Source of the DNA: Chloroflexota bacterium
GTDB lineage: Bacteria; Chloroflexota; Ktedonobacteria; Ktedonobacterales; Ktedonobacteraceae
NCBI GenBank assembly: GCA_902810755.1
Contig: CADDYT010000033.1
Span: 1 to 52,185 of the forward strand
Direction of reading: 5' to 3'
DNA length: 52,185 nucleotides
The notes below the pieces were generated by a model. It did no database searches and had not been told where the DNA came from. It worked only from the letters and a program-made list of their open reading frames with translations. Every line of letters starts with the position of its first letter. Positions within the stretch are counted from its first letter, which is position 1. A program made the translations under genes and the position numbers. Of the stretch, positions 44,745-52,185 are shown in pieces.

Positions 44745-45209
44745 TTATTGAATGATGGGGATGTCGATACCCAGTTGTTGCAGCAGGCCGGGAATGCCGC
44801 CGCCGGAAACGGGCGGCACGAAGATCGCGCTGATTTTATCATTCATGATGGTGAACTGCCACTGTTCCGGCGGCAAAATGATACGACGATTCGTCTCTGG
44901 AATCGTCGGCAGGCTCAGGGGAACCAGTTCCATCGCGTTGGACTGCGTCCCGGTGAGCTGCACCGTGCATTCCGCGTTTTGCTCCTGCTTCAGCTCATTA
45001 CTGGTCTCACGGATGTCGCGCACGTTGAGCGACATGTTCGGCATGCCATACTTGAGTTCTTTCATCAGCGTGATGAACTGCTTTTTATTGAGCGGTCGCG
45101 GCAGCATACCGGTATAAGTGAAGTCGTCGGCCAGGTAATCAGAGGCCAGCGTGAACTCCTGTGTCTCCAGGGCGATCATAAACTGTTTGACGATATCTGC
45201 GCCATTCAT
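44745..45209 (-). CDS. NTF2/SnoaL-like protein, paralogue 2
   Basis: 154 residues with the same fold: ADIVKQFMIALETQEFTLASDYLADDFTYTG, then NKKQFITLMKELKYGMPNM. The last 30 residues are Gly/Pro/Ile-rich (PPVSGGGIPGLLQQLG). A GGGAGG site precedes ATG. It lies between paralogue 1 and the truncated copy. The tandem arrangement points to local gene duplication. The ligand or substrate is unknown. Confidence 0.8.
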   Translation of the reverse strand: MNGADIVKQFMIALETQEFTLASDYLADDFTYTGMLPRPLNKKQFITLMKELKYGMPNMSLNVRDIRETSNELKQEQNAECTVQLTGTQSNAMELVPLSLPTIPETNRRIILPPEQWQFTIMNDKISAIFVPPVSGGGIPGLLQQLGIDIPIIQ

Positions 45210-45342
45210 GGTGTAAACCTCCCGTACTGATCAGAGCTTCTGCGCTGTAGACGAAATCACTTCTCAAATATGAGTAAGCGGTGTCAAAATCCTTTTCGTC
45301 CAGCGCCCGGAAGAATGCCTGGACGATTTCTATTTCATTCAT
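45210..45342 (-). pseudogene. truncated third NTF2-like paralogue
   Basis: The frame opens with MNEIEIVQAFFRALDEKDFD and continues to about residue 40 (SDFVYSAEALIS), aligning with the start of paralogue 2 (MNGADIVKQFMIALETQEF). It then loses all similarity and runs out of phase into the start of paralogue 2, ending at 45139. A good AAGGAG site remains. It looks like the 5' remnant of a duplicated gene after an internal deletion. A short functional peptide cannot be excluded. Confidence 0.65.
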
Positions 45343-45394
45343 GCAGATAGGCTCCTTTTTTGTGCTGGAACAATGTCTCCTTATACAGCACGTT

Positions 45395-46732
45395 TTAGAG
45401 CCAGTTCCGGTTGTGATGAACGCTCAGGTGCGTTTCGTCGAATACCTGCGCGATTTGCTCTGCCCACGCGACCAGTTCTTCGTCGGCCATTGCCGCGCCG
45501 ACGAGTTGCAGGCCAAGCGGGAGACCGTTGGCTGCGCGACCGGCTGGCAGCGTGATGGCTGGCATGCCCGCGTGTGTCCAGGGGACGTTCATATTGGAGT
45601 TGCCGGTGGTGTGTAGCCCGACTGGCGCGGCTCCGGGCGCGGCGGGGCAAACCCAGAGATCGATACCAGATTCAGCCATAAGCCTGGCGAGCTGGTTGCG
45701 CAGCGCGGCGCGTCCGGCGCGGTATGTCGCCAGTTCCTCCTCGCTTATACCCTGTCCTTTGCGGATGGCCTGCGCGGTGAGCGGGCGATAGAGCGGCTCA
45801 TACTGCGCGAACCAGTCACGATGGCCCCGCGCCATCTCGGCAGCGACCAGCAGATTATGCCGTTCAATAATGGCCGCGATATCGGGCATGGCAGGTACGT
45901 GCCGTACTGTGTAGCCAGCTCTTTCTAGCTGCGCAAGCTGCCTCTCGAAGACGGTCAGCGCCTCCGCGTCCGCCTGCTCAAGATACGGGCCGTCCGGCAC
46001 GCCGAGGACGGGCAGGCCATACGTCTGCGTCTCCCTGTTTTGCCAGTTCTGGCAGAGAACGGGAGCAACCAGCGCCACACCCGCGCAATCCTGCGTGAAA
46101 AAGCCGACGGTATCCAGCGAGGGCGAGGAGAAGATCAAACCGTCTGCGGGGATGCGGCCATAGGTTGGTTTGAAGCCAACAATGCCGCAGAAGGCCGCCG
46201 GGCGAATGGTCGAGCCGTTGGTCTGCGTTCCCAGCGCCAGCAGGCACAGCCCGCTCGCCACTGCCGCCGCCGAGCCGCTGCTGGAGCCGCCGGGCGTATG
46301 ATTGAGATTGTGCGGATTGCGCGTCGGCCCCGGCTCAAAGAAGGCAAACTCGGTCGTAATCGTTTTGCCTACAATCAGCGCGCCAGCCCTGCGCAGCAGC
46401 GTCACGCAGGCGGCCTCTGGCCCGGCAAACAGTTCGGGTGGAAGCTGCGAACCTGCCTGCGTGGGGAAGCCATCGACGAGAAAAACATCCTTGACGCCAA
46501 CCGCCACGCCATACAACGGCGGTCGGTTCGCGGGGTCAGGAAAGCGAGCCTGTAACGCCGCCGCTTCCGCAAGCAGCCGCTCGCGCCGTCCCTCTTCAGG
46601 CAAAAACGCATGGATAACCGGATCAACCGCGTCGATGCGATCACACAACTCATTGATATACGCAAGCAGATCACGCTGATTATTGCGTAAGGCGCTGGCT
46701 ATGGGAGCCAGCGGGGCGGGAGTGATGAGCAT
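45395..46732 (-). CDS. amidase signature family hydrolase 1
   Basis: Hydrolyses an amide bond with the Ser-cisSer-Lys triad: Lys81 in GVAVGVKDVF, Ser150 in PGGSSSGSAAA and Ser174 in LGTQTNGSTIRPAAFCG. The 24-residue gap between the serines matches the family. At 445 residues it is complete. The TQT-GS-IRPA form is common in amidases close to allophanate hydrolase and related enzymes; the substrate is unknown. There are no GatB/GatC genes nearby, so it is not the tRNA amidotransferase GatA. A GAAGGAG site precedes ATG. It is divergent from the HD-GYP gene. Confidence 0.88.
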   Translation of the reverse strand: MLITPAPLAPIASALRNNQRDLLAYINELCDRIDAVDPVIHAFLPEEGRRERLLAEAAALQARFPDPANRPPLYGVAVGVKDVFLVDGFPTQAGSQLPPELFAGPEAACVTLLRRAGALIVGKTITTEFAFFEPGPTRNPHNLNHTPGGSSSGSAAAVASGLCLLALGTQTNGSTIRPAAFCGIVGFKPTYGRIPADGLIFSSPSLDTVGFFTQDCAGVALVAPVLCQNWQNRETQTYGLPVLGVPDGPYLEQADAEALTVFERQLAQLERAGYTVRHVPAMPDIAAIIERHNLLVAAEMARGHRDWFAQYEPLYRPLTAQAIRKGQGISEEELATYRAGRAALRNQLARLMAESGIDLWVCPAAPGAAPVGLHTTGNSNMNVPWTHAGMPAITLPAGRAANGLPLGLQLVGAAMADEELVAWAEQIAQVFDETHLSVHHNRNWL

Positions 46733-46920
46733 AGCAAATCTCCTTCCATAAAGCGGGCAAGCAATACAGAGCTTCTTGCCCGCTATAGAGTATAGAGCCT
46801 CACGCTGGTATCTACAATATATCAGGGGATTCTGTTGCCGAAAAGCTTAAGCAAGTAGTTGCCTCGTATTTTTTAATCGTTTATGCTAAACTCAATCAGC
46901 CGAAGCATATTCGTTTTCAT

Positions 46921-46949
46921 TTGTCGCCGCGTATGTAATGTGCTATACT
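46921..46949 (+). promoter_or_regulatory. promoter of the HD-GYP/LuxR gene
   Basis: TTGTCG (46921-46926), a 17-bp spacer and TATACT (46944-46949). The start site would be near 46956, about 75 bases upstream of ATG 47031. Confidence 0.6.
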
Positions 46950-47030
46950 TTGCCGAACGGTTAGACCTTCGTTCCTCACTTTTTCAGAGGGAGTGGCATT
47001 CAAGCAGCGTTTGCCTTGTTAGGAAGATAG

Positions 47031-48614
47031 ATGCAGAAAAGCCAGCAGCCGATCACAGCAGATATACGGCTTGCGGAGTTGATGGCAGCCCTTTCGCTTG
47101 CTACTGACCTCGGCATGGGCCAGCCGATGGAGTATGCGTTGGGCGTTTGTGTTCTCTCTGTTCGACTTGGTGAATCGCTTGGCCTTGATGAGGACGAACT
47201 GCATGATATTTATTACCTTGCGCTTTTACGCCATATTGGCTGCAACGCTGAAACCTACCGAATGGCGGACGTCTTTGGTGACGAGCTAGTTCTCCGTACA
47301 GATATCGCCTCTGTTGATAGCAGAAATATGTCCCAGGTACTTGGGCTGGTCATACACTCGATCCGTCAGGCGCATGAAGGAAGTCCACCGCTCCAGCTTG
47401 CTCGTATGGTCGCACAGGGTTTACTGGCGGGTCCGTCTTTGATGCAGGAAGCATACACCGGGTTTTGTGAAGTGGCACAACTGCTGGCCGAGCGACTTGG
47501 TTTCGGCGAGAGCATCAGGATGGCGCTGGGGCAGGTATTCGAACGTTGGGATGGTCACGGCGCTCCCGGAAAGGTGAAAGGGGAGAACATAGCCCTTTCT
47601 ATACGCATCGTCATGCTGGCGCAGGATGCTATCACGTTTCATCGTCTGGACGGGGTCGAAGCGGCAGTGAACATGGCGCGGGAACGTAAAGGAAGCCTCT
47701 ATGATCCCCGTATCGTGGATTGTTTCTGCCAGCAGGCACCTCACTTGCTAGCGGGGCTTGAGGAAGAGCCTCCGTGGGAGATAGTCCTTGCGCTCGAACC
47801 AGGCGCGCGCACCCGCCTCTCGTCCGAGCAGTTCGATCATGCTTGTCGAGCTATTGCCGATTTTGCTGACATCAAGTCGCCATATACGCTCGGCCACTCG
47901 GTTGGTGTAGCCGAACTCGCTGCTCAAGCTGCTCGAAGGTGTGGCTTGCCAGAGGCGGATGCGGTTATGCTTCGAAGGGCGGGGTTGCTGCATGATATTG
48001 GACGGGTAGGGATCTCAGCCGGTATCTGGGGGAAGCCAGGAAAGCTTTCGACGAGAGAGTGGGAGCGGGTGCGGTTGCACCCCTACTATACGGAGCGTGT
48101 GCTGGCGCGTCCAGCGGTACTGGCCCGACTGGGCGCTCTGGCCTCCCTTCATCACGAACGACTTGACGGATCAGGCTACTATCGTGGTGTACCAGCAAAC
48201 ATGCTCTCACCTGCTGCCCGCATTCTGGCTGCTGCCGATGTCTATCACGCTATGACCGAGCCGCGTCCACATCGTCCGGCGTTAACGCCAGAACAGGCCG
48301 CCGGGGAACTGCGCCGCGAGGTACGTTCAGGACGTCTTGATAGTGAGGCTGTGAACCAGGTACTTGCAGCAGCAGGACATGCCGTTCGCTCGTCTCGTCA
48401 TGAACTGGTGGCAGGCCTGAGCGCGCGCCAGGTGGAGGTGCTACGCCTCATCGCTCGCGGCTATACCATCAAGCAAATTGCCTACGCACTCACGCTCTCC
48501 GAGAAGACGGTAGATAACCATATCCAGCACATCTACAATAAGATCGGCGTCTCTACCCGTGCAGGTGCCACCCTCTTTGCTATGGAGCAAGACCTCCTCA
48601 TTGATACAGACTGA
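47031..48614 (+). CDS. double-HD protein: degenerate HD, HD-GYP-like domain and LuxR-type HTH
   Basis: A 527-residue one-component regulator. An N-terminal HD-like domain (about 15-225) keeps WDGHGAPGKVKG but has lost the HD pair (RHIGCN). The second domain (about 280-440) has GLLHDIGRVGI (His321, Asp322), HH at 374-375 and ERLDGSGYYRG. The GYP signature is GYY here. The C-terminus (about 463-517) is a LuxR-type HTH: LSARQVEVLRLIARGYTIKQ. HD-GYP domains usually degrade cyclic di-GMP, so this protein may couple a nucleotide signal to DNA binding (inference). There is an AGGAAG site. Confidence 0.87.
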   Translation: MQKSQQPITADIRLAELMAALSLATDLGMGQPMEYALGVCVLSVRLGESLGLDEDELHDIYYLALLRHIGCNAETYRMADVFGDELVLRTDIASVDSRNMSQVLGLVIHSIRQAHEGSPPLQLARMVAQGLLAGPSLMQEAYTGFCEVAQLLAERLGFGESIRMALGQVFERWDGHGAPGKVKGENIALSIRIVMLAQDAITFHRLDGVEAAVNMARERKGSLYDPRIVDCFCQQAPHLLAGLEEEPPWEIVLALEPGARTRLSSEQFDHACRAIADFADIKSPYTLGHSVGVAELAAQAARRCGLPEADAVMLRRAGLLHDIGRVGISAGIWGKPGKLSTREWERVRLHPYYTERVLARPAVLARLGALASLHHERLDGSGYYRGVPANMLSPAARILAAADVYHAMTEPRPHRPALTPEQAAGELRREVRSGRLDSEAVNQVLAAAGHAVRSSRHELVAGLSARQVEVLRLIARGYTIKQIAYALTLSEKTVDNHIQHIYNKIGVSTRAGATLFAMEQDLLIDTD

Positions 48615-48747
48615 CCCTTCAAATAGGGAGAACTCCCTATGCTCTGCCGTTTCAGACTGAGTAAACTTTGAGCAGAGGGTAGGTAAAAAGTAGCCTACCT
48701 CAAGCACGATAATCAGGTTACTCTGATCACTGAAAGGAGCAAAAGAC

Positions 48748-50142
48748 ATGGAGGAACTGCTGTCTGTCTCCGCTACCATGCTCGCGCATGCCATTCGTGA
48801 TAAACAGGTCTCTTCGCAAGAGGTGATAGAGGTTTTCCTCAAGCGCATTGAAGAGGTTAATCCCCGGTTGAACGCGGTGGTGCAACTGGCTGCGGAAGAA
48901 GCCCTGGCTCAAGCACGTCAAGCCGATACTGCTCTTGCGCGCAAAGAAATCCTGGGACCGCTTCATGGTGTCCCAATGACGATTAAGGACCAGTTTGATA
49001 CCAGTGGCGTCATTTCCACGGCAGGAACCAGAGGGCGTGCGACCTTTGTGCCACAGCAGGACGCGACGGCGGTGGCGCGTCTGCGTGCTGCCGGGGCTAT
49101 CATGCTGGGGAAGACCAACCTCCCAGAGTTTGCGGTTGCCTTTGAGGCTGACAACCTCGTCTATGGTCGGACGAACAATCCTTATGATCTCTTGCGTACC
49201 CCTGGTGGCAGCAGTGGCGGTGAGGCGGCCATTATCGCATCTGCCGGGTCGCCATTGGGCCTGGCCACAGACGCGGCGGGAAGCATCCGCTGGCCCGCTC
49301 ATTGCTGTGGCATTGCCGGAATCAAGCCGACCCGTGGACGTGTTCCTCTGACGGGAGCCTTTCCGCCTGCCGTTGGAACGATAGGCCCCCTCTGGCATGC
49401 TGGCACTATGGCCAGGTTCGTGGAAGACCTGGTCTTGACGCTCCCCATCATTTCGGGAGTTGATTGGCACGATCCGGCAGTTGTGAACATGCCGCTCGAC
49501 GATCCACGCACAGTTGATCTCAAGAGCCTGCGTGTGGCATTTCACACGGATAATGGGATTATCTCTCCCACACCAGAAACGGCGCAAGTGGTGAGGACAA
49601 TGGCAACGGCCCTCTCCCAGATGGGCATGGTTGTGGAAGAGGCTCGTCCATATGGGATCGAGCAAAGCTATGAGATTGTACGCGACCTCTTTGCTGCTGA
49701 TGGTGGGGCAGGGATGCAACAGTTACTCCAACTGACGGGAACCGCAGAGCCGTCTCCATTGTTGCTGAAGCTGGCAGGCATCCTCCATCCCTACGCACTG
49801 TCAACGGCTGCATTTGGTGGATTACTGGCTCGCTGGGATATGTTCAGAGCAGCCATGTTGTCGTTCCTGGAGCAGTATGATGTAATCCTCTGTCCCGTGA
49901 ATACTGCTCCTGCTTTGCCCCACGGAACCACCTTTGACGAGGACAAACTGCCGGGGTTCAGTTACACCATGACCTACAACCTGACCGGATGGCCCGCCGT
50001 AGTTGTACGAGGCGGCACCTCTCCCGATGGCCTGCCCATTGGCGTCCAGGTGGTGGCTCGCCCCTGGCGTGAGGATGTCGCTCTGGCAGTCGCTCAACAG
50101 ATCGAGACCATTTCTGGCGGCTGGCAGAGACCATCAATCTGA
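48748..50142 (+). CDS. amidase signature family hydrolase 2
   Basis: The triad is Lys80 in GVPMTIKDQF, Ser155 in TPGGSSGGEAA and Ser179 in LATDAAGSIRWPAHCCG, with correct 24-residue spacing. The 464 residues are complete. It is only distantly related to the amidase at 45395 and resembles general aliphatic/aryl amidases and FAAH-like enzymes; the substrate is unknown. A GAAAGGAG site precedes ATG. It follows the HD-GYP/LuxR gene by 133 bp on the same strand and could be its target. A terminator follows. Confidence 0.9.
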   Translation: MEELLSVSATMLAHAIRDKQVSSQEVIEVFLKRIEEVNPRLNAVVQLAAEEALAQARQADTALARKEILGPLHGVPMTIKDQFDTSGVISTAGTRGRATFVPQQDATAVARLRAAGAIMLGKTNLPEFAVAFEADNLVYGRTNNPYDLLRTPGGSSGGEAAIIASAGSPLGLATDAAGSIRWPAHCCGIAGIKPTRGRVPLTGAFPPAVGTIGPLWHAGTMARFVEDLVLTLPIISGVDWHDPAVVNMPLDDPRTVDLKSLRVAFHTDNGIISPTPETAQVVRTMATALSQMGMVVEEARPYGIEQSYEIVRDLFAADGGAGMQQLLQLTGTAEPSPLLLKLAGILHPYALSTAAFGGLLARWDMFRAAMLSFLEQYDVILCPVNTAPALPHGTTFDEDKLPGFSYTMTYNLTGWPAVVVRGGTSPDGLPIGVQVVARPWREDVALAVAQQIETISGGWQRPSI

Positions 50143-50150
50143 GCATCTGC

Positions 50151-50184
50151 CTCTGACACCTCATCTTTTCATGAGGTGTCAGAG
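50151..50184 (+). terminator. terminator after amidase 2
   Basis: Perfect 14-bp stem, ctctgacacctcat and its complement (50151-50164, 50171-50184), with a 6-base loop, 8 bp after the stop. There is no T-run directly after it. Confidence 0.7.
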
Positions 50185-50197
50185 ATCCAGAAACTCT

Positions 50198-50282
50198 CCC
50201 TGCTTGCTTTGCTTTTTTATAGACCGACGCGGAGGCCATAAGCACCGTGCTATCAGCCCTGCTTGCTTTGCTTTTTTATAGA
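50198..50282. repeat. 26-bp direct repeat pair
   Basis: The sequence ccctgcttgctttgcttttt followed by TATAGA occurs at 50198-50223 and again at 50257-50282, 59 bp apart and identical. Both copies end in T-rich DNA. On the minus strand they lie just beyond the DUF427 stop codon. Confidence 0.85.
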
Positions 50283-50306
50283 GCAGACGGCGATACACTA
50301 TACCCA

Positions 50307-50801
50307 CTACCACCCCGCTGTACCCGCTCCTCCCTTAAACGGCCCCACAATCTCACTCGTAATCCAGCCGCCGTAGAAATCGCCGGGTTGGGGTTGGACG
50401 CGCTCGCCATCGATGTAGCAGGCGTCCATCTTGCCAGGGTAGAACGCGATGTAGCAGGCGAGCGGTTCGTAGGGAGAGGTGGGATGGCGGTAGTACCAGG
50501 CAGCATTGGGGACGGTTTTGTCGCCGACGCTGATGGTGTAGTACGAGGCGGCTCCCTTCCACTCACAGAAGGTCGTGCGGGTCGTGGGGCTGAGGTATCG
50601 AAGCTGGACATCTTCCGGCGGGATGTAGTAGACAGGGGGATGGCTGGTCTCCAGAATGCGCAGCGCGCGGCGCGTGTCAGCGATGACCACGCCGTTGAAA
50701 ACGACCTGAATATGCTTTTTGCTCTCTTCCAGCCGGGGCGGGCGTGGGTAATCCCAGACTGATTCCTGCCCTGAACTCGGCTCGATACGCTGCTGACTCA
50801 T
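50307..50801 (-). CDS. DUF427 family protein
   Basis: 164 residues. The DUF427 core is VQVVFNGVVIADTRRALRILE-like (IQVVFNGVVIADTRRA), then HPPVYYIPPEDV, FCEWKGAASYYTI and YPGKMDACYIDGERV. The fold is a small beta-tent of unknown function, common in soil bacteria. I choose ATG 50801 because a GGGAGAGG site precedes it and the family starts there; a longer in-frame extension to 51083 is not family-like and would run into the divergent gene. It is divergent from the small membrane protein. Confidence 0.87.
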   Translation of the reverse strand: MSQQRIEPSSGQESVWDYPRPPRLEESKKHIQVVFNGVVIADTRRALRILETSHPPVYYIPPEDVQLRYLSPTTRTTFCEWKGAASYYTISVGDKTVPNAAWYYRHPTSPYEPLACYIAFYPGKMDACYIDGERVQPQPGDFYGGWITSEIVGPFKGGAGTAGW

Positions 50802-50833
50802 GCTGTTTTCCTCTCCCAGAAATCTCAGAAAGC

Positions 50834-50863
50834 TGGACAAATATTGCTGTATCTGGATATAAT
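50834..50863 (+). promoter_or_regulatory. promoter of the small membrane protein gene
   Basis: TGGACA (50834-50839), an 18-bp spacer and a perfect TATAAT (50858-50863). The start site would be near 50870, about 30 bases before the ATG. Confidence 0.7.
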
Positions 50864-50903
50864 GGTACCGTATTTTGCTTGCCTGGCGCAAGGAGGTATG
50901 TGT

Positions 50904-51293
50904 ATGATTCGATGGCTCTTCCGGCTGCTCGTGCTGGGTGTTGTGCTGGCTGCTCTGTATATCATCCTGTCTCCCGGCATTTTCAAGAACGTGGAGGCAA
51001 ACCTGAAGTCGCAGACCAGTGTTTCTTCGACGGTGGTCAGTCAACTGGAGACGCCGGTGGCTGCCATCTCCACACCGGCGCATGCCGCGCTCAACCCCAC
51101 AGAGACAGCCACGTCAACTGCTGGCGGCCCTACAGCCACGCCGACTCCGAATAGTGGTGATGTCAGCGCGCTTACCTACAACAATGGCAATAGCTCGCTG
51201 CTCAAGAAGCTGATGAATCAGTTTCCCGATACGGGCGTGGCCCCGCCGAAGGGCAGTTCGTATGACAATTACCGGTTTCCCAGGAAGTATTAG
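50904..51293 (+). CDS. small secreted or membrane-anchored protein, function unknown
   Basis: 129 residues. The N-terminus MIRWLFRLLVLGVVLAALYIILSPG is one hydrophobic helix, either an uncleaved anchor or a signal peptide. The rest is Ser/Thr/Ala/Pro-rich and looks disordered until a short ending (SSLLKKLMNQFPDTG, YDNYRFPRKY). No family was recognised. An AAGGAGG site fits ATG 50904 best (8 bp); ATG 50898 is possible. Confidence 0.7.
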   Translation: MIRWLFRLLVLGVVLAALYIILSPGIFKNVEANLKSQTSVSSTVVSQLETPVAAISTPAHAALNPTETATSTAGGPTATPTPNSGDVSALTYNNGNSSLLKKLMNQFPDTGVAPPKGSSYDNYRFPRKY

Positions 51294-51294
51294 C

Positions 51295-51346
51295 TGAGCC
51301 ACCAGGGTACCCGCAAGGGATACCCCTACTATATATGTGTGGCTCA
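51295..51346. terminator. hairpin between convergent genes
   Basis: Outer arms tgagccac (51295-51302) and gtggctca (51339-51346). Inside lies agggtacccgcaaggg, then ATACCCCT, an inner stem of the GGGTACC type also seen in the left-end array. It probably terminates the small membrane protein gene and the methyltransferase gene. Confidence 0.6.
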
Positions 51347-51376
51347 TCTATAGTGGAGTTTTTGCTGAAATTCCTG

Positions 51377-52185
51377 TTAGCCTTTCATGACCAGCACCTT
51401 GAAGTTGCCCATGCCGGTCGGGCTGGTGAGGGCGGCGACACGGTTGCGCAAATTATACCACCGGAAGAGGGCAACCTGGCCTTTGTCCGAGGCACGGTCG
51501 CTGTCCGCCTCGGCAAAGTGTGTTTTGCGCAGCGTGTCCAGTTCTTCATAGATGCCCATTGTCTCCAGCCACTTGCTCTGTGTAGTGAAGTTATGCAGAC
51601 GCAGGCCGCAGCGCCGCCCCTCCTCGATGAGCGCGCTGAAGTTGACGTGGGCTGTAATGTCCTGTTTCCCCGGCAGCGCAAGCGGGGCTTCGTTCATCTG
51701 ATGGTGATAATAGCAGGCCAGGGTGCCGGAGCGACGATAGGCGGTGTAAAGTGCGCGGGCCTTATCTCCATAATCGATGATGAGCAGGAAGCCTTTGCCT
51801 TTCTTTGCGCGCGCCGATCTGTACAGGCGGCTGGCAGTCTGCTGCATCCAGCGTATCGCATCGAGATTGATTTCCGCCTGCCAGCCCTCGCCAAAGCTGC
51901 GCCAGGGAATCTGATAATGGTCGAGATACGCAGCGACCTCCGGTGTACTCGGCTCATCCAGCACCTCGTATAGCTGGCCCTCGCGCGCATCCACATAGAT
52001 TTCATATAGCCTCCCTTCGTAGACCATGACCCGATGTACAGGAAACGCATCGACCAGCTCATTGGAGAGTATGACATGATAGCCTTCACTCTCTCCCGCT
52101 GCAATCGGGCGCGCATCGTGTATAGTAGGGCCACCCCTTGCGGGTGGCCTGTGGGCGGCTGGCCTGTGGGCGGCTGGCCTGTGGG
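51377..52185 (-). CDS. MidA-like SAM-dependent methyltransferase, 5' end outside the window
   Basis: Resembles the MidA/NDUFAF7 family of SAM-dependent arginine methyltransferases. Visible family features are VILSNELVDAFPVHRV, FLLIIDYGDKARALY, SGTLACYYHHQMNEAP, LPGKQDITAHVNFSAL and NFTTQSKWLETMGI. The first ATG in this frame is at 52027, but the frame stays open to the window edge and the conserved SNELVDAFPVHRV lies upstream of that ATG, so the gene is 5'-partial. The SAM-binding N-terminal half must lie beyond 52185. Between the halves the frame crosses a hairpin and 15-bp repeats, read as HRPAA units. Confidence 0.8.
   Translation of the reverse strand, partial: HRPAAHRPAAHRPPARGGPTIHDARPIAAGESEGYHVILSNELVDAFPVHRVMVYEGRLYEIYVDAREGQLYEVLDEPSTPEVAAYLDHYQIPWRSFGEGWQAEINLDAIRWMQQTASRLYRSARAKKGKGFLLIIDYGDKARALYTAYRRSGTLACYYHHQMNEAPLALPGKQDITAHVNFSALIEEGRRCGLRLHNFTTQSKWLETMGIYEELDTLRKTHFAEADSDRASDKGQVALFRWYNLRNRVAALTSPTGMGNFKVLVMKG
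52129..52185. repeat. hairpin plus 15-bp tandem repeats inside a reading frame
   Basis: A perfect hairpin, ggccaccc-cttgc-gggtggcc (52129-52149), is followed by tggcctgtgggcggc repeated three times (52145-52185, the last cut by the window edge). The 15-bp unit equals five codons on the minus strand (HRPAA), so the methyltransferase frame is kept. Confidence 0.85.

Noticed and set aside
45395..46732. GatA subunit of the tRNA amidotransferase
   Set aside because: No gatB or gatC nearby, and the serine motif is the TQT-GS-IRPA type rather than the GatA type. The same holds for the amidase at 48748.
50802..51083. N-terminal extension of the DUF427 protein
   Set aside because: The extension is not family-like, overlaps the divergent gene's promoter and start, and a good ribosome-binding site precedes ATG 50801.
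51694..52134. Second methyltransferase frame of 146 residues
   Set aside because: It is a shadow in another frame with Arg/Ser/Met-rich sequence; the conserved MidA residues are in the overlapping frame.

Overview
The window is a gene-dense stretch (about 43 protein genes, no rRNA or tRNA genes seen) of a bacterial chromosome with fairly high GC content. The best fit is the phylum Chloroflexota, most likely a Ktedonobacteria-like lineage. This is an inference from gene content: a MutL-like/zinc-ribbon/KOW trio of the kind I associate with Chloroflexota, an RsmD with an APPQY motif, large TPR-containing HTH regulators, and many dispersed intergenic palindromes. No sequence search could be run.

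Layout. 1-257 is a 17-bp tandem repeat array. 270-2968 (minus) holds a membrane protein and a divergent FtsH-type AAA protease. 3385-6125 (plus) holds a low-complexity modular protein, the 16S rRNA methyltransferase RsmD and an HTH protein. A RidA-family gene (minus) follows. 7215-14943 is a complete F-type ATP synthase operon (atpZ-B-E-F-H-A-G-D-C) with a likely promoter and a strong terminator. 14980-19000 carries a ThiO-like FAD oxidase, a TPM-domain protein (minus) and phosphoglycerate mutase GpmI. 19056-19113 has three perfect DnaA boxes. 19136-23651 (minus) is a three-gene operon: a zinc-ribbon protein with seven LPxW repeats, a MutL-like ASKHA ATPase and a KOW-domain protein.

23819-26946 (plus) has a RusA-like resolvase, a DUF92 membrane protein and a NodU/CmcH carbamoyltransferase. 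27159-32245 is a signalling pair: a CheB-like methylesterase and a 1270-residue CheB-CheR-PAS-histidine kinase fusion. Next come a 117-residue protein overlapping an ECF sigma factor, and an HTH-TPR regulator (minus). 35615-39624 (minus) contains a gamma-carbonic anhydrase, an NlpC/P60 peptidase, proline dehydrogenase, a short-chain dehydrogenase and a small protein. 39932-44158 has a DUF892 ferritin-like protein, a CopC-CopD-like membrane protein (minus) and a glycosyltransferase. 44241-45342 is a tandem set of NTF2-like genes, the first one truncated. 45395-50142 has two amidases flanking an HD-GYP/LuxR regulator. The right end has DUF427, a small membrane protein and a MidA-like methyltransferase that runs off the window through an in-frame repeat.

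Most genes are core or metabolic. The parts least explained by known biology are the LPxW/MutL/KOW operon next to the DnaA-box hairpin, the 117-residue/sigma-factor pair, and the families of dispersed palindromes. One palindrome sits inside the ATP synthase operon and one hairpin lies inside the methyltransferase reading frame.
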